From assembly GCA_964503085.1 (NCBI GenBank), contig CAZCYQ010000004.1:45015-109014 (forward strand): a DNA stretch of 64,000 nt, given 5' to 3'. The position numbers were made by a program, and so were the translations under genes. This DNA comes from Bin80 sp964503085. Lineage in GTDB: Bacteria; Bacteroidota; Rhodothermia; Rhodothermales; Bin80. Under the pieces are notes generated by a model, which did not search any database, was not told the DNA's origin, and saw only the letters and a program-made list of their open reading frames with translations. Of the stretch, positions 8,169 through 17,006 are shown piece after piece (position 1 is the stretch's first letter; every line of letters begins with the position of its first letter).

Positions 8169-9452
8169 ATGAAACGTATTTTTCCAATTGTGAGCTGGTT
8201 GCTACTGGTTCTGATACTTGCAGCCGCCGATGGTTGTGGGAGCGATCCGAATGTTGAAGGTGCCCGTCTGGATCTGCGAAACAAGGACTATGATCGCGCA
8301 ATAACCAACATCAACAAGGCCTTGGAAAATAATCCAGACAACCTGGATGCGTTGATACTGAAGGGGGATATTATTTTCGAGATGTTGCCCGAGGTATATG
8401 ATCAGGATGAGCGAACGGCTTATATCGGAGAATTACTTGGTGCTTATGCTCAGTCTGTAATGCTGGATTCCGCTAATGCTTCACACAAAGACAGACAGCT
8501 TACCATCCTCTACGCCAATGAGTTCACCTCGGCGATGGCAATCTATGAGGATGCAGAGCAGTTGGGTGGAAAGGAACGTGCGAGAGGATTCGTCGCTGCT
8601 GCACGTCGTTTTCGGAATGCTTCAATGGTGGCCCCAGATTCTATGGACGCTTTCATAAATGAAGCCTATGCATACTACGGTGCTGGAATGGCGCGTGATG
8701 CCGCAGACACCTTTGAGGCAGCAATTGCCAGTGGGCATACCAGTCGCGAGCTATTCATTCAATTGGCGCGGACCTATGAATTGATCGCAACTGAGTCGGC
8801 AGATCCCCAGGCGCAACCTGGATATTATCGTGAAGCAGTCCGTACGCTCAGTGAAGCACATGAACGTTATCCAGACGACGGCGAAATCCGAAAACTCCTG
8901 CTGAATGCATATGCTATGGCAGATATGAGTGACGCCGCATTGTCCTTTTTCGAAGAGGTGCATCCATTGGAGAGGGACAATAAAATATTTCTCTATAACT
9001 ATGGCACATTGCTACTGCGCCAGCAGAATTACGAGAGGGCCATAGATATGTTGTCGGAGGCGGTTGTCCTTGATTCATCTTACACGAATGCATTGTTCAA
9101 CCTTGGGGCGGCCTACGTTAACAGCGGTTTCAGTGTAGATGAGCGCTACCAGGCCGTGGAGGACTCATTACAGAATAGCAGCAGGTTCGCCTCCCAGCAA
9201 ATTACTGAGATGGAAACCCGGAGGGATGAACTTGTGCAGTTGAAGCAGCAGTTATTCGGACAGGCGATCAAATACTTTGAAGCGGCCAATGATCTGGTCG
9301 AGCGTGATCTGGGAGATACCAGCGAGATATGTGACGCGCTATACAGGGCGTATATGCAGACCAATCAGCGTTCTCGCGCGGAAGAGGCCCGGATCTGTGC
9401 TGAGCGACAGGGCACTCGAGCTATGCCCGAGCGATCGGAGGACCGCTTTTAA
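8169..9452 (+). CDS. TPR-repeat lipoprotein
   Basis: A 427-aa protein with a hydrophobic leader and a Cys at residue 23 (LILAAADGCGS). The lipobox is imperfect because Asp occupies -2, but export as a lipoprotein is likely. The rest is a series of tetratricopeptide repeats, for example ARLDLRNKDYDRAITNINKA and YERAIDMLSEAVVLDSSYTNALFNLGAAY, with a charged coiled segment near 330-355. TPR lipoproteins scaffold envelope complexes; no specific partner can be named. It lies between dapF and the PLP enzyme, with a 16-bp gap to the latter. Confidence 0.8.
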   Translation: MKRIFPIVSWLLLVLILAAADGCGSDPNVEGARLDLRNKDYDRAITNINKALENNPDNLDALILKGDIIFEMLPEVYDQDERTAYIGELLGAYAQSVMLDSANASHKDRQLTILYANEFTSAMAIYEDAEQLGGKERARGFVAAARRFRNASMVAPDSMDAFINEAYAYYGAGMARDAADTFEAAIASGHTSRELFIQLARTYELIATESADPQAQPGYYREAVRTLSEAHERYPDDGEIRKLLLNAYAMADMSDAALSFFEEVHPLERDNKIFLYNYGTLLLRQQNYERAIDMLSEAVVLDSSYTNALFNLGAAYVNSGFSVDERYQAVEDSLQNSSRFASQQITEMETRRDELVQLKQQLFGQAIKYFEAANDLVERDLGDTSEICDALYRAYMQTNQRSRAEEARICAERQGTRAMPERSEDRF

Positions 9453-9468
9453 TCAACCCATCCAATCC

Positions 9469-10614
9469 ATGCGTTTTGCAACGCTGGCTGTGCATGCTGG
9501 CCAGAGCCCGGACCAGACAACCGGGGCAGTTATGCCCCCTATATATCAAACGGCAACTTACGTGCAGCCTCCCGAGGGCGAGACAACAGCATACGAATAT
9601 GGGCGGGCGGCCAATCCAACAAGGACAGTACTTGAGAACAATCTTGCGGGTTTGGAAGGTGCATCGCATGGCATAGCCTTCGCGTCTGGAATGTCTGCGA
9701 CGGATGCTATTCTGCGAGCATTGCGTCCGGGGGATCATATTGTTGCCTCAGAGGACATGTATGGAGGCAACTATCGCTATCTGAAGCTGGTGCTGGCTCC
9801 GATGGGTGTACGTGTTACGTTTACTGACCTGACAAGAGTAGATGTGCTTACGCAGGCAGTTACTTCTCAGACGAAAGTAATCTGGGTCGAATCTCCAACA
9901 AATCCATTGATCCAGATTGTTGACCTTAGCGCAGTTTGTGCGTGTGCGCAATCGGTTGGGGCAGCCGTAGTTGTTGATAATACCTTCGCCTCGCCATACT
10001 TGCAGCAACCACTTTCTTTAGGGGCAGACATGGTCCTGCATTCAACGACAAAATACCTGGGTGGCCATTCGGATATCGTTGGAGGCGTCGTTTGTACCAA
10101 CAGCCAGAATTGGGCGGAGCATCTACGGTTCCAGGTTAAATGTGTGGGAGCGATTCCTGGGCCGATGGATTGTTTTTTGGCGCTTCGAGGCACAAAAACT
10201 CTTCACATCCGAATGGAGCGTCATTGCACCAATGCTCGAAAGATTGCAGCGTATCTGGACGGACATCCCAAGGTAGTACAGGTTAACTACCCCGGACTGC
10301 AATCGCATCCCGGACATGCCCTGGCCAAGTCACAAATGAATGATTTTGGTGGCATGCTGTCCATGACGCTCAAGACGTCCTCATCAAGCGAGGCGAGGAG
10401 GGTATTGCAATCTCTGTGTGTGTTCGCTTTCGCAGAGAGCCTTGGTGGGGTAGAAAGCCTTGCAGGACATCCGGCGACCATGTCACACGGTGCACTTAGC
10501 CCAGAAGAGCGGGCCCGGCTAGGAGTGACGGATAATCTGGTTCGGTTATCTGTCGGGATTGAGGACCCTGAGGACTTGCTGGAGGACCTGGAGCAGGCGC
10601 TCAGTCAGATTTAG
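9469..10614 (+). CDS. PLP-dependent trans-sulfuration enzyme (cystathionine gamma-lyase/synthase type)
   Basis: A Cys/Met-metabolism PLP enzyme of 381 aa. The ATG at 9469 gives the canonical family start MRFATLAVHAGQ, so an upstream extension in the same frame is rejected. The Schiff-base lysine is K195 in HSTTKYLGGHSD, and the family signatures YEYGRAANPTR, SGMSATDAI and SLGGVESLAGHPATMSH are present. It acts in the cytoplasm on cystathionine or activated homoserine. Lyase, synthase and sulfhydrylase activities cannot be separated from sequence alone. Confidence 0.9.
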   Translation: MRFATLAVHAGQSPDQTTGAVMPPIYQTATYVQPPEGETTAYEYGRAANPTRTVLENNLAGLEGASHGIAFASGMSATDAILRALRPGDHIVASEDMYGGNYRYLKLVLAPMGVRVTFTDLTRVDVLTQAVTSQTKVIWVESPTNPLIQIVDLSAVCACAQSVGAAVVVDNTFASPYLQQPLSLGADMVLHSTTKYLGGHSDIVGGVVCTNSQNWAEHLRFQVKCVGAIPGPMDCFLALRGTKTLHIRMERHCTNARKIAAYLDGHPKVVQVNYPGLQSHPGHALAKSQMNDFGGMLSMTLKTSSSSEARRVLQSLCVFAFAESLGGVESLAGHPATMSHGALSPEERARLGVTDNLVRLSVGIEDPEDLLEDLEQALSQI

Positions 10615-10657
10615 AGGATCAGTCGAGATCCGACTGCTCGCTAGAATTCACGTGGGC

Positions 10658-12742
10658 CTATTGTTGAGGCAGCAGATCCGTTCGTAAATCTTCTATTTTG
10701 GCGGATTCACGCAGCGAGGAGATCCAATCCCTGAGCATAGCGCTCTGTTGCTCTCTGGACAGGTCAGCCTTCAGGCTGCTCATTTCGTCGTCTGAGATCT
10801 CGGCTGGCTCAAATACATCTGTTACGCGCACTACATAAGTACCATTCTCCCCTTCGATCACCCCGGAATCTCCTTCCGCTTCCAGGCCCAGCACTATACC
10901 AACAAAATGATAATCTCGTCCTAATCCGCTAATGATGGGATTCTGGAATGATACACCGGATGCAATTTGTGGTGTAACGCCGAGTGCATCAGCAAGACCA
11001 TCGTATCCGCCAGACTCATATGCTTCCTGTAGTCGGGCAACCTGGTAATCGCGTTTTTTCTGGAGGAGGGCAAGCGGTCTTACCTGGAGTTCAACTGTTT
11101 CAAACGGCTCATATCCGGCTTCTTCAATGTCAACCACTTGGACCACGAGGGCTACCTCATCAAGCTCAATAACGGGGCTGATATCTCCGACATCTGAATC
11201 GCGCAGAAAAGCTTCCATCGCGAAACTCTGACCAAATCCGGGGATCGCTGTCTGCCCGGCCTGGACCTGCAAGGCCTGGAGTTCAATGGTTCGCCGGTTG
11301 GCCTCGCCCACGAAATCCCCCTCCTCGTCGGCGTAGTAGGCTAAGTCTTCCAATGATTCCTGGATGTTGTTCAGCGTCGCAACAGAAGCGTCAATGGTGT
11401 AGGCCAGTTGTGCCAGTTGCACATCCAAGGTTGCGCGGTGGTTCACTTCAATCAGATGTAAACCAAAATCTGTTTCGACCGGGCCGACAAGTGTTCCGAT
11501 ATTCGCACCGAAGGCAGCCTCCTCAAAGGGCGCCACCATTCTGCCAGGCCCAAACCACCCCAGGTCTCCGCCATTGGAGCCGCTGCCAGGATCGTCACTC
11601 ATTTGTGCGGCAACCGCGGCAAAATCCTCTCCGGCCTGTATTCTCCTCCGGATATCCTGTAATGCGGCCGGGTTTTCTTTATCGTTCAGGAGAATGTGAC
11701 GGGCCCGGACATGCGTGTCTTCTGCGGGGCGTGTGTCGGTGACTTTGATGAGCTGTGCCTGACCGTTCACGATCACCGGTCCGATTACGTCACCGACCTG
11801 GGGCACGTCACCCTGTTCAAATAATTCGCTCGCTATTTCGGGTGCTAAGGTCGAAGCGCCACGAAAATTGTCTGACCAGCCAATTTCGCTCCCCGACTGA
11901 GCAAGGAATAACGAATCGTTTTCAGCTTCTTCAAGTCCCTGCTGCAGGCGTTCAAGTTCTCGCATGATCGCAAGGGTATCCTCGCTTGCAGGCAGCCGCG
12001 ACAGCGATGCAATCTGAATCGAGTACAGGCGTTCACGTGCATAGTCTTCGCGATTATCTGAATAATATCGCGATACATCGCGGTCGGTTACGGAAACCAA
12101 AGAATCAGGTACATCCGCATACTGCAGGAGGAAAAATTCAGCATTAGCACTTTTTTGCTGCAGTGTCCACTGCCATTTTGCATCCGCCTCCGAAACGCGT
12201 TCTGAGTCCTCCAGAAGTTTATTAAACCGCTGTTCGCGGCGCGAAAGCCGAATAAACTGTTCTATCTGAATCAGTGTCTGCTGCTGCGCAGGATCGTCAA
12301 TAACGTTTTGTAGAAGTGCACGGTTGATGCCGCCGGCGCCGTCGGAGAAATTCTGGCTTATGATCCAGTGGGGGTTTTCGCCAAGGATCAGCTCTCTCAC
12401 CTCGGCGTCACTGACTGTAACGCCGATATCGTCCATCACGTGTTCGCGCAGACTGTTTTCCACCAAAGCATTGAAGGCCCGTTCCCGTTCAAGCTCCAAT
12501 TGCTGCGGAGTTACGTTGCCGTTACTGGTTCGCCTGACTTGCTCAAGTTGCGCTTCCAGTTGCCGACTGTAAACTTCGCGGGTGATGGGATCGCCATCAA
12601 CGATGATGACTTTGCCTAGGGGATCCGTGCCGATAGTATCGAAAACGCCAGAGTCCTGGAGCACCCACAGGCCACCGAAGGAGATCACGAGAACCCACAG
12701 GACCACGCCTGTGTTCTCCCGCATGCGATTCATTGTACCCAT
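10658..12742 (-). CDS. PpiD/SurA-like peptidyl-prolyl isomerase, membrane anchored
   Basis: A 694-aa periplasmic foldase anchored by one N-terminal helix (residues 12-30), the layout of PpiD. A SurA_N-type chaperone region follows, then a parvulin rotamase domain at about 345-445 with VRARHILLND, DDPGSGSNGGDLGWFGPG and FGLHLIEV. A second, more divergent rotamase-like region lies towards the C-terminus. The protein would assist folding of outer-membrane and secreted proteins, which are plentiful in this genome segment. It is upstream-adjacent to rpmA and rplU on the same strand, 42 bp from rpmA, but no functional link is implied. Confidence 0.88.
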   Translation of the reverse strand: MGTMNRMRENTGVVLWVLVISFGGLWVLQDSGVFDTIGTDPLGKVIIVDGDPITREVYSRQLEAQLEQVRRTSNGNVTPQQLELERERAFNALVENSLREHVMDDIGVTVSDAEVRELILGENPHWIISQNFSDGAGGINRALLQNVIDDPAQQQTLIQIEQFIRLSRREQRFNKLLEDSERVSEADAKWQWTLQQKSANAEFFLLQYADVPDSLVSVTDRDVSRYYSDNREDYARERLYSIQIASLSRLPASEDTLAIMRELERLQQGLEEAENDSLFLAQSGSEIGWSDNFRGASTLAPEIASELFEQGDVPQVGDVIGPVIVNGQAQLIKVTDTRPAEDTHVRARHILLNDKENPAALQDIRRRIQAGEDFAAVAAQMSDDPGSGSNGGDLGWFGPGRMVAPFEEAAFGANIGTLVGPVETDFGLHLIEVNHRATLDVQLAQLAYTIDASVATLNNIQESLEDLAYYADEEGDFVGEANRRTIELQALQVQAGQTAIPGFGQSFAMEAFLRDSDVGDISPVIELDEVALVVQVVDIEEAGYEPFETVELQVRPLALLQKKRDYQVARLQEAYESGGYDGLADALGVTPQIASGVSFQNPIISGLGRDYHFVGIVLGLEAEGDSGVIEGENGTYVVRVTDVFEPAEISDDEMSSLKADLSREQQSAMLRDWISSLRESAKIEDLRTDLLPQQ

Positions 12743-12784
12743 TGGGCAACTGTGCTTTATGCTAGCTTATATCCTGATGATAAC

Positions 12785-13051
12785 TCAGACCTGAGCAACA
12801 AGAGGATCCACATGTACGATCTTGCGGTCATTACGTCCGCTTGCAAAACGAACAACTCCCGTCGTACGGGCAAAGAGTGTATCATCACCTCCCCGGCCGA
12901 CATTATCGCCTGGATGGACGCGTGTGCCTCGTTGCCGCACAATGATGCCACCGGCCAGGATCTGTTGCCCGGCATAAACCTTGACACCAAGCATCTTGGG
13001 CTTGGAGTCACGGCCATTCTTGGTGGAGCCTACGCCTTTCTTATGTGCCAT
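12785..13051 (-). CDS. rpmA: Ribosomal protein bL27
   Basis: An 88-aa ribosomal protein whose start MAHKKGVGSTKNGRDS is the typical bL27 N-terminus reaching towards the peptidyl-transferase centre. It has the conserved GGIIVRQRGTRVHPG and GRGGDDTLFA segments. There is no N-terminal extension of the kind cleaved in Firmicutes. It is 10 bp downstream of rplU in the classic rplU-rpmA pair. Confidence 0.97.
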   Translation of the reverse strand: MAHKKGVGSTKNGRDSKPKMLGVKVYAGQQILAGGIIVRQRGTRVHPGDNVGRGGDDTLFARTTGVVRFASGRNDRKIVHVDPLVAQV

Positions 13052-13061
13052 AACTATTTGG

Positions 13062-13388
13062 TCAGTCTGTTTCGCCAGTAGAAAGTGACGAGATCCGAAT
13101 TTGTGTATACCGTTGGCGGTGGCCCCGCTTGACCTTGTACCGCTTGCGGCGCTTTTTCTTAAAGACGATAATCTTATCCCCCCTTACGTGTTGGATTACC
13201 TCACCAGACACATGCGCGCCATCTACGTGAGGGCGCCCCACCTTAACCTTATCACCATCGGCGAGTAAGAGGACCTCCGGGAATTGGAGTGTATCTCCTT
13301 CGTTGGCCCCGGCGGTGTATGGGATAAAAAGTGTATCCTTTTCAGCGACGCGATACTGCTTTCCGCTGATGCTGACAACTGCAAACAT
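13062..13388 (-). CDS. rplU: Ribosomal protein bL21
   Basis: A 108-aa large-subunit protein with the canonical start MFAVVSISGKQYRVAEKD and the basic signature KKKRRKRYKVKRGHRQ near residues 76-92, which contacts 23S rRNA. It is the first gene of the rplU-rpmA pair; the promoter should lie in the 99-bp gap to the divergent FAH-family gene. Confidence 0.97.
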   Translation of the reverse strand: MFAVVSISGKQYRVAEKDTLFIPYTAGANEGDTLQFPEVLLLADGDKVKVGRPHVDGAHVSGEVIQHVRGDKIIVFKKKRRKRYKVKRGHRQRYTQIRISSLSTGETD

Positions 13389-13487
13389 TGGTTACCTACT
13401 TTGCTTGTGGAGCGCTTTTATCGGCGCGAAAGTTTTCCGGCAGCCCAATGGAATATCCAAGCACATAAATAGTTCCCCTCTAATTTG

Positions 13488-14141
13488 ATGACACTGATCA
13501 ACCCATCCACGAAGGAACGCCTGCATGTGGGCAAGGTGTTGTGCATTGGCCGCAATTATGCTCGACATGCGGCGGAGATGGGATCTTCTGTTCCCAAGAG
13601 TCCCGTAGTATTCCTTAAGCCGTCAACATCGATCGTGCGCACGCAGGGTGCTGTGGTGCTTCCTACAATGACTTCTAATGTACATCACGAAGTGGAGTTG
13701 GTGGTCGTGATCGGACCGGGCGGCAGGAATATACGGGAATCCGAAGCCCTTGATCATGTGATGGCATACGCCGTGGGTCTGGACATGACCGCGCGCGATT
13801 TGCAGTCCGAGGCCAAGAAGAAAGGGAAGCCGTGGAGCATCGCAAAGGGATTTGATACGTTTGCCCCGCTTGGGCCGCTGGTCCCGGCTCATAAAGTTGC
13901 CGACCCTCAGGCGCTGACGCTATCAGTCAAAGTAAATGGTGAAGTCAGGCAGCATGGGCACACAGGAGATATGATTTTCACCGTTGCCCGTCTCATATCC
14001 TACTGCTCCCAGGTGTTCACACTGGAGCCGGGAGATCTGTTGTACACTGGTACACCGGAAGGCGTGGGTCCGGTGATGTCAGGAGATCATCTGGAAGCAG
14101 ACTGTACAGGATTGCCGTCACTCACAGTTACAGTTGTCTGA
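13488..14141 (+). CDS. Fumarylacetoacetate hydrolase (FAH) family protein
   Basis: A single-domain FAH-family protein of 217 aa with the typical KVLCIGRNYARHAAEMG start, metal-binding E-x-E in HHEVELVVVIG, and GYDMTARDLQ-like, KGFDTFAPLGP and TGTPEGVGP signatures. Members hydrolyse C-C bonds in diketo acids, decarboxylate oxaloacetate, or act as acylpyruvases; the single-domain form is most like oxaloacetate tautomerase/acylpyruvase FAHD1. The ATG at 13488 is preferred over an adjacent TTG. Its 3' end overlaps the convergent threonine aldolase by 14 bp. Confidence 0.88.
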   Translation: MTLINPSTKERLHVGKVLCIGRNYARHAAEMGSSVPKSPVVFLKPSTSIVRTQGAVVLPTMTSNVHHEVELVVVIGPGGRNIRESEALDHVMAYAVGLDMTARDLQSEAKKKGKPWSIAKGFDTFAPLGPLVPAHKVADPQALTLSVKVNGEVRQHGHTGDMIFTVARLISYCSQVFTLEPGDLLYTGTPEGVGPVMSGDHLEADCTGLPSLTVTVV

Positions 14142-15147
14142 GTGCGCGTGCAAAAGACTCCACGGCAGTAACAATATCTGCAGAGCACACATCCCTGTGG
14201 ACGGTAGCCCGTATTGTGGTCGGGCCGACGGGCACCATAGCGACTCCTTCGGAATGTAGGTGTTTTAGCAAAGGACCTGTCGGTTGTCCCCGAAGATTGA
14301 TGAGTACGATGTTTGTATCTGGAGAACGCACATCCAGGCTGTCCATTTTGGCCAGCCCGTCTGCCAGATGTCGGGCATTGGCATGGTCCTGCTCCAGATC
14401 CCCCATGTGGTATTCCAGGGCATATAGGCCGGCTGCGGCCAGGACACCCAATTGCCGCATGCCTGCTCCCAGCTCTTTTCGACGCCGATGCGCGCGCTCA
14501 ATGGTCTCCCTTCTACCGGCAAAGACTGATCCGACCGGCGCGCCTAATCCCTTTGATAGACACACGGTGACTGTGTCAAAGGGGGCCGCATAATCCTTTA
14601 CTGGAATGCCTGTTGCGACCGAGGCATTCCACAATCTGGCACCGTCAAGGTGGCACGACAGTCCGTGGCTGTGCGCATATTCCGCCAGATCTGTCAGCGC
14701 CGGGAGCGGATAAAGCAGTCCGCCGGCGATATTGAGTGTATTCTCAAGGCATAACAGGGCGGAGCGAGACTCCCAGTAGTGTCCGTGTCGTAACGCATCG
14801 TGCAACTGCTTCTTGGTGAATCTGCCGTCTTGGCCATTGATGGGATGTAGTGTAACCCCGCACAAGCTGCTGGCCGAACCGGACTCATAGTTGAAAATGT
14901 GGCTTTGTCGCTCAAGAATCACTTCGTCCCCCGGGCGGGTGTGAACGTAAATACCCAATTGATTCCCCATCATGCCCGAGGGTACGAAGAGGGCAGCCTC
15001 CTTCCCGAGCATAGTGGCCACGGTGTTCTGCAACGCGATGGCAGTTGGGTCTTCCCCGAACACATCATCTCCCACCTCAGCTGCTGCCATGGCACGACGC
15101 ATACCCGGAGAGGGGCGTGTAACCGTGTCACTGCGCAGGTCAACCAT
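14128..15147 (-). CDS. ltaE: Low-specificity L-threonine aldolase
   Basis: A 339-aa PLP enzyme cleaving L-threonine or allo-threonine to glycine and acetaldehyde. The start MVDLRSDTVTRPSPGMRRAM and EVGDDVFGEDPT are family hallmarks, and the PLP lysine is K199 in CLSKGLGAPVGS. The substrate loop HLDGARLWNA is intact. Its ATG overlaps the greA stop by one base (TAATG), implying translational coupling. Confidence 0.93.
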   Translation of the reverse strand: MVDLRSDTVTRPSPGMRRAMAAAEVGDDVFGEDPTAIALQNTVATMLGKEAALFVPSGMMGNQLGIYVHTRPGDEVILERQSHIFNYESGSASSLCGVTLHPINGQDGRFTKKQLHDALRHGHYWESRSALLCLENTLNIAGGLLYPLPALTDLAEYAHSHGLSCHLDGARLWNASVATGIPVKDYAAPFDTVTVCLSKGLGAPVGSVFAGRRETIERAHRRRKELGAGMRQLGVLAAAGLYALEYHMGDLEQDHANARHLADGLAKMDSLDVRSPDTNIVLINLRGQPTGPLLKHLHSEGVAMVPVGPTTIRATVHRDVCSADIVTAVESFARALRQL

Positions 15148-15623
15148 TATCCATCCCGTGTGATTTCCAGAATTTTCAAATGCAGCTCCCCAGCGGGCAC
15201 ATGAACAATGGCCTCGTCTCCTGTGCTTTTACCGAGGAGACCTTTTCCGACTGGACTGGTAATGGAGATCAGCCCCCTGGATACATCTGCTTCCGGTGCA
15301 GAAACGAGTTTTACGGCTTTCTCCCGTTCTGTACGCAAGTTTTTGTAGCGTACGGTTGACAGTATGCGGGCTGTTGAAGTGTCAACCTGTTCCTCGTCAA
15401 TCAGGCGCGCGTTAGCCAAGGTTTCCTGCATTTGTGCAATGCGTGCCTCGAGCTTTCCCTGCGCCTCTTTGGCGGCATCGTACTCTGCGTTTTCCGATAG
15501 ATCACCATGTGCACGCGCATCCGCTATCTCGCCTGAGATGCGTTTACGATCTACAGTGCGCGCATGATGGAGATCTTTCTTGAGTTTATTGAGGGCTTCT
15601 TCAGTTAGATAAACAACGGCCAT
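15147..15623 (-). CDS. greA: Transcription elongation factor GreA
   Basis: A 158-aa transcript-cleavage factor. The N-terminal coiled coil (EALNKLKKDLHHAR to EARIAQMQETLANA) carries the tip acidic motif D-x-x-E near DLSENAEYDAA, and the C-terminal FKBP-like domain ends with TSPVGKGLLGK and GELHLKILEI. It rescues backtracked RNA polymerase. It lies 21 bp from the NlpC/P60-like gene and overlaps threonine aldolase. Confidence 0.95.
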   Translation of the reverse strand: MAVVYLTEEALNKLKKDLHHARTVDRKRISGEIADARAHGDLSENAEYDAAKEAQGKLEARIAQMQETLANARLIDEEQVDTSTARILSTVRYKNLRTEREKAVKLVSAPEADVSRGLISITSPVGKGLLGKSTGDEAIVHVPAGELHLKILEITRDG

Positions 15624-15644
15624 TCAGTGAATTCATTTGAGGTG

Positions 15645-16211
15645 CTACCATCCCACACGTCGTCTGGTGGGGCGGGATGGTCGTTCTTCTGGTGTGACAG
15701 AAGTGGATACCACGGGTTCGCCTGAAATACGTCGGGCAGCCCAGTAGGCTCCATTCCAATAAGGATCGTCCAGTCTTGCAATGGATACTCCATCATCTGG
15801 CCAGGAATGCACAAACTCCTGGGAACCAAGATAAATCCCTACGTGCCTCGGCATACTTGTGGGTCGAAAGAATACAATATCCCCAGGCATAAGGGATGAG
15901 CGCGGGATCTCCTCCCCAAACCCCAATTGTCGTGCAGTAGAATGTGGAAGAGATATTCCCATTATCTGGTCAGCAATGACCAAAACAAGTCCTGGAGCAT
16001 CTATCCCGGATCGGGAACTGCCACCCTCGAGGTGTGGAGTACCTTGCCAGGAAGTTGCCAATGTGCGCAACTCGGACTCAACAGCTGCCGAGGGTGTGGC
16101 ACCGGTTGTCGAAACCGTTTCCTGTCGTGTAACGAGCGTCTGCGGATTGTAGCAGCCTGCAAGGCAAACTACACCGATCAAGACGATAGGTACATACATG
16201 GAATGATACAT
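15645..16211 (-). CDS. NlpC/P60-fold lipoprotein lacking the catalytic cysteine
   Basis: A 188-aa lipoprotein with lipobox VCLAGC and a C-terminal NlpC/P60 domain. The family motif G-x-D-C-S-G is here SGIDAPGLV: the catalytic Cys codon is GCT (Ala, at 15998-15996) and the next residue is Pro. The catalytic His (RHVGIYLG), the PGDIVFF strand and a third polar residue (FVHSWPDDG) are kept, so the fold is probably intact but peptidoglycan hydrolysis should be lost. It may bind cell wall or regulate another hydrolase. The frame continues upstream to a GTG at 16238; the ATG at 16211 gives a normal lipoprotein leader, and an ATG at 16199 is also possible. It precedes greA on the same strand. Confidence 0.8.
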   Translation of the reverse strand: MYHSMYVPIVLIGVVCLAGCYNPQTLVTRQETVSTTGATPSAAVESELRTLATSWQGTPHLEGGSSRSGIDAPGLVLVIADQIMGISLPHSTARQLGFGEEIPRSSLMPGDIVFFRPTSMPRHVGIYLGSQEFVHSWPDDGVSIARLDDPYWNGAYWAARRISGEPVVSTSVTPEERPSRPTRRRVGW

Positions 16212-16331
16212 TTCACCGGCCGGCAGTATAACGGTCACATAGAGAGCGCACTATCTTTTTAGGATCAAGCGCGACTGTTGAGTAGTACACTCAGACAGCA
16301 AATTCGGTTCACAATATTACACAAGGTTGCC

Positions 16332-16850
16332 ATGCCGTACCCGGAGCATTTTGTATCCCCAATGCGTCAGGAGCTTACTCGACTAGGTGTTGAGGAGTTG
16401 AAAACTGCCGCGGATGTTGACACTGCGTTTGATATGGATTCAAATCAAACACAGCTTCTCGTAATCAATTCTGTGTGCGGATGTGCGGCAGCCATGGCGC
16501 GACCAGCTGTTGCCTTGGCAATGCAGCATGCAACAAAGCCGGATCGGGCAGTGACTGTATTTGCCGGACAGGATCTTGAGGCAACCGTGCGTGCACGTGA
16601 TTATCTGGTAGGTATTCCCCCTTCCTCTCCCTTCATGGCCCTCATCAAAGGTGGAGATGTAGCGTACGTAATTGAACGGAGGCACATTGAGGGGCGCAGT
16701 GCCCAGGCTATCGCACTGGACCTGGTTGGAGCATTCGACCGATTTTGTGGGACGGACGCTACGGCGGACGATGGCCCGGAAAGCCCAGAAACGATGGGCA
16801 GCCATGCTGAGAATCCGATATCCTCGACATTTCGTTCGATAATGCGCTGA
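16332..16850 (+). CDS. BrxA/BrxB-family bacilliredoxin
   Basis: A 172-aa thioredoxin-fold protein of the YphP/YqiW family with the active motif C-G-C in VINSVCGCAAAMARP. Family members remove bacillithiol from S-bacillithiolated proteins or act as disulfide isomerases. The start at ATG 16332 is chosen because the family begins MPYPEHFVSPMRQELT and an AAGG lies 6 nt upstream; the frame is open further 5' but not conserved-looking. The gene stands alone, divergent from the NlpC/P60-like gene and followed by a hairpin terminator candidate. Confidence 0.9.
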   Translation: MPYPEHFVSPMRQELTRLGVEELKTAADVDTAFDMDSNQTQLLVINSVCGCAAAMARPAVALAMQHATKPDRAVTVFAGQDLEATVRARDYLVGIPPSSPFMALIKGGDVAYVIERRHIEGRSAQAIALDLVGAFDRFCGTDATADDGPESPETMGSHAENPISSTFRSIMR

Positions 16851-16909
16851 GCGCAGCCCGCTCCGCAGTCACCGATGCGCTCTATTCGTGTAGTGCGCTA
16901 CAACCATCA

Positions 16910-16940
16910 CGGGCCGGTGCACGCTGCGCGCACCGACCCG
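16910..16940 (+). terminator. Hairpin, probable terminator (copy 1)
   Basis: The stem is CGGG-c-CGGTGC paired with GCACCG-a-CCCG, with one c/a mismatch and a 9-nt loop, followed by TTTC. It lies 60 bp after the bacilliredoxin stop, between convergent genes. A related hairpin with a compensatory base-pair change occurs at 19574-19603, so this one was probably copied with the tandem duplication. Confidence 0.55.
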
Positions 16941-17006
16941 TTTCGAAGGACCCAGCCCTGCAAACCCCAAGGCAGATCCCGTCTGAGGGATGAGCGTGTT
17001 CTCGGA

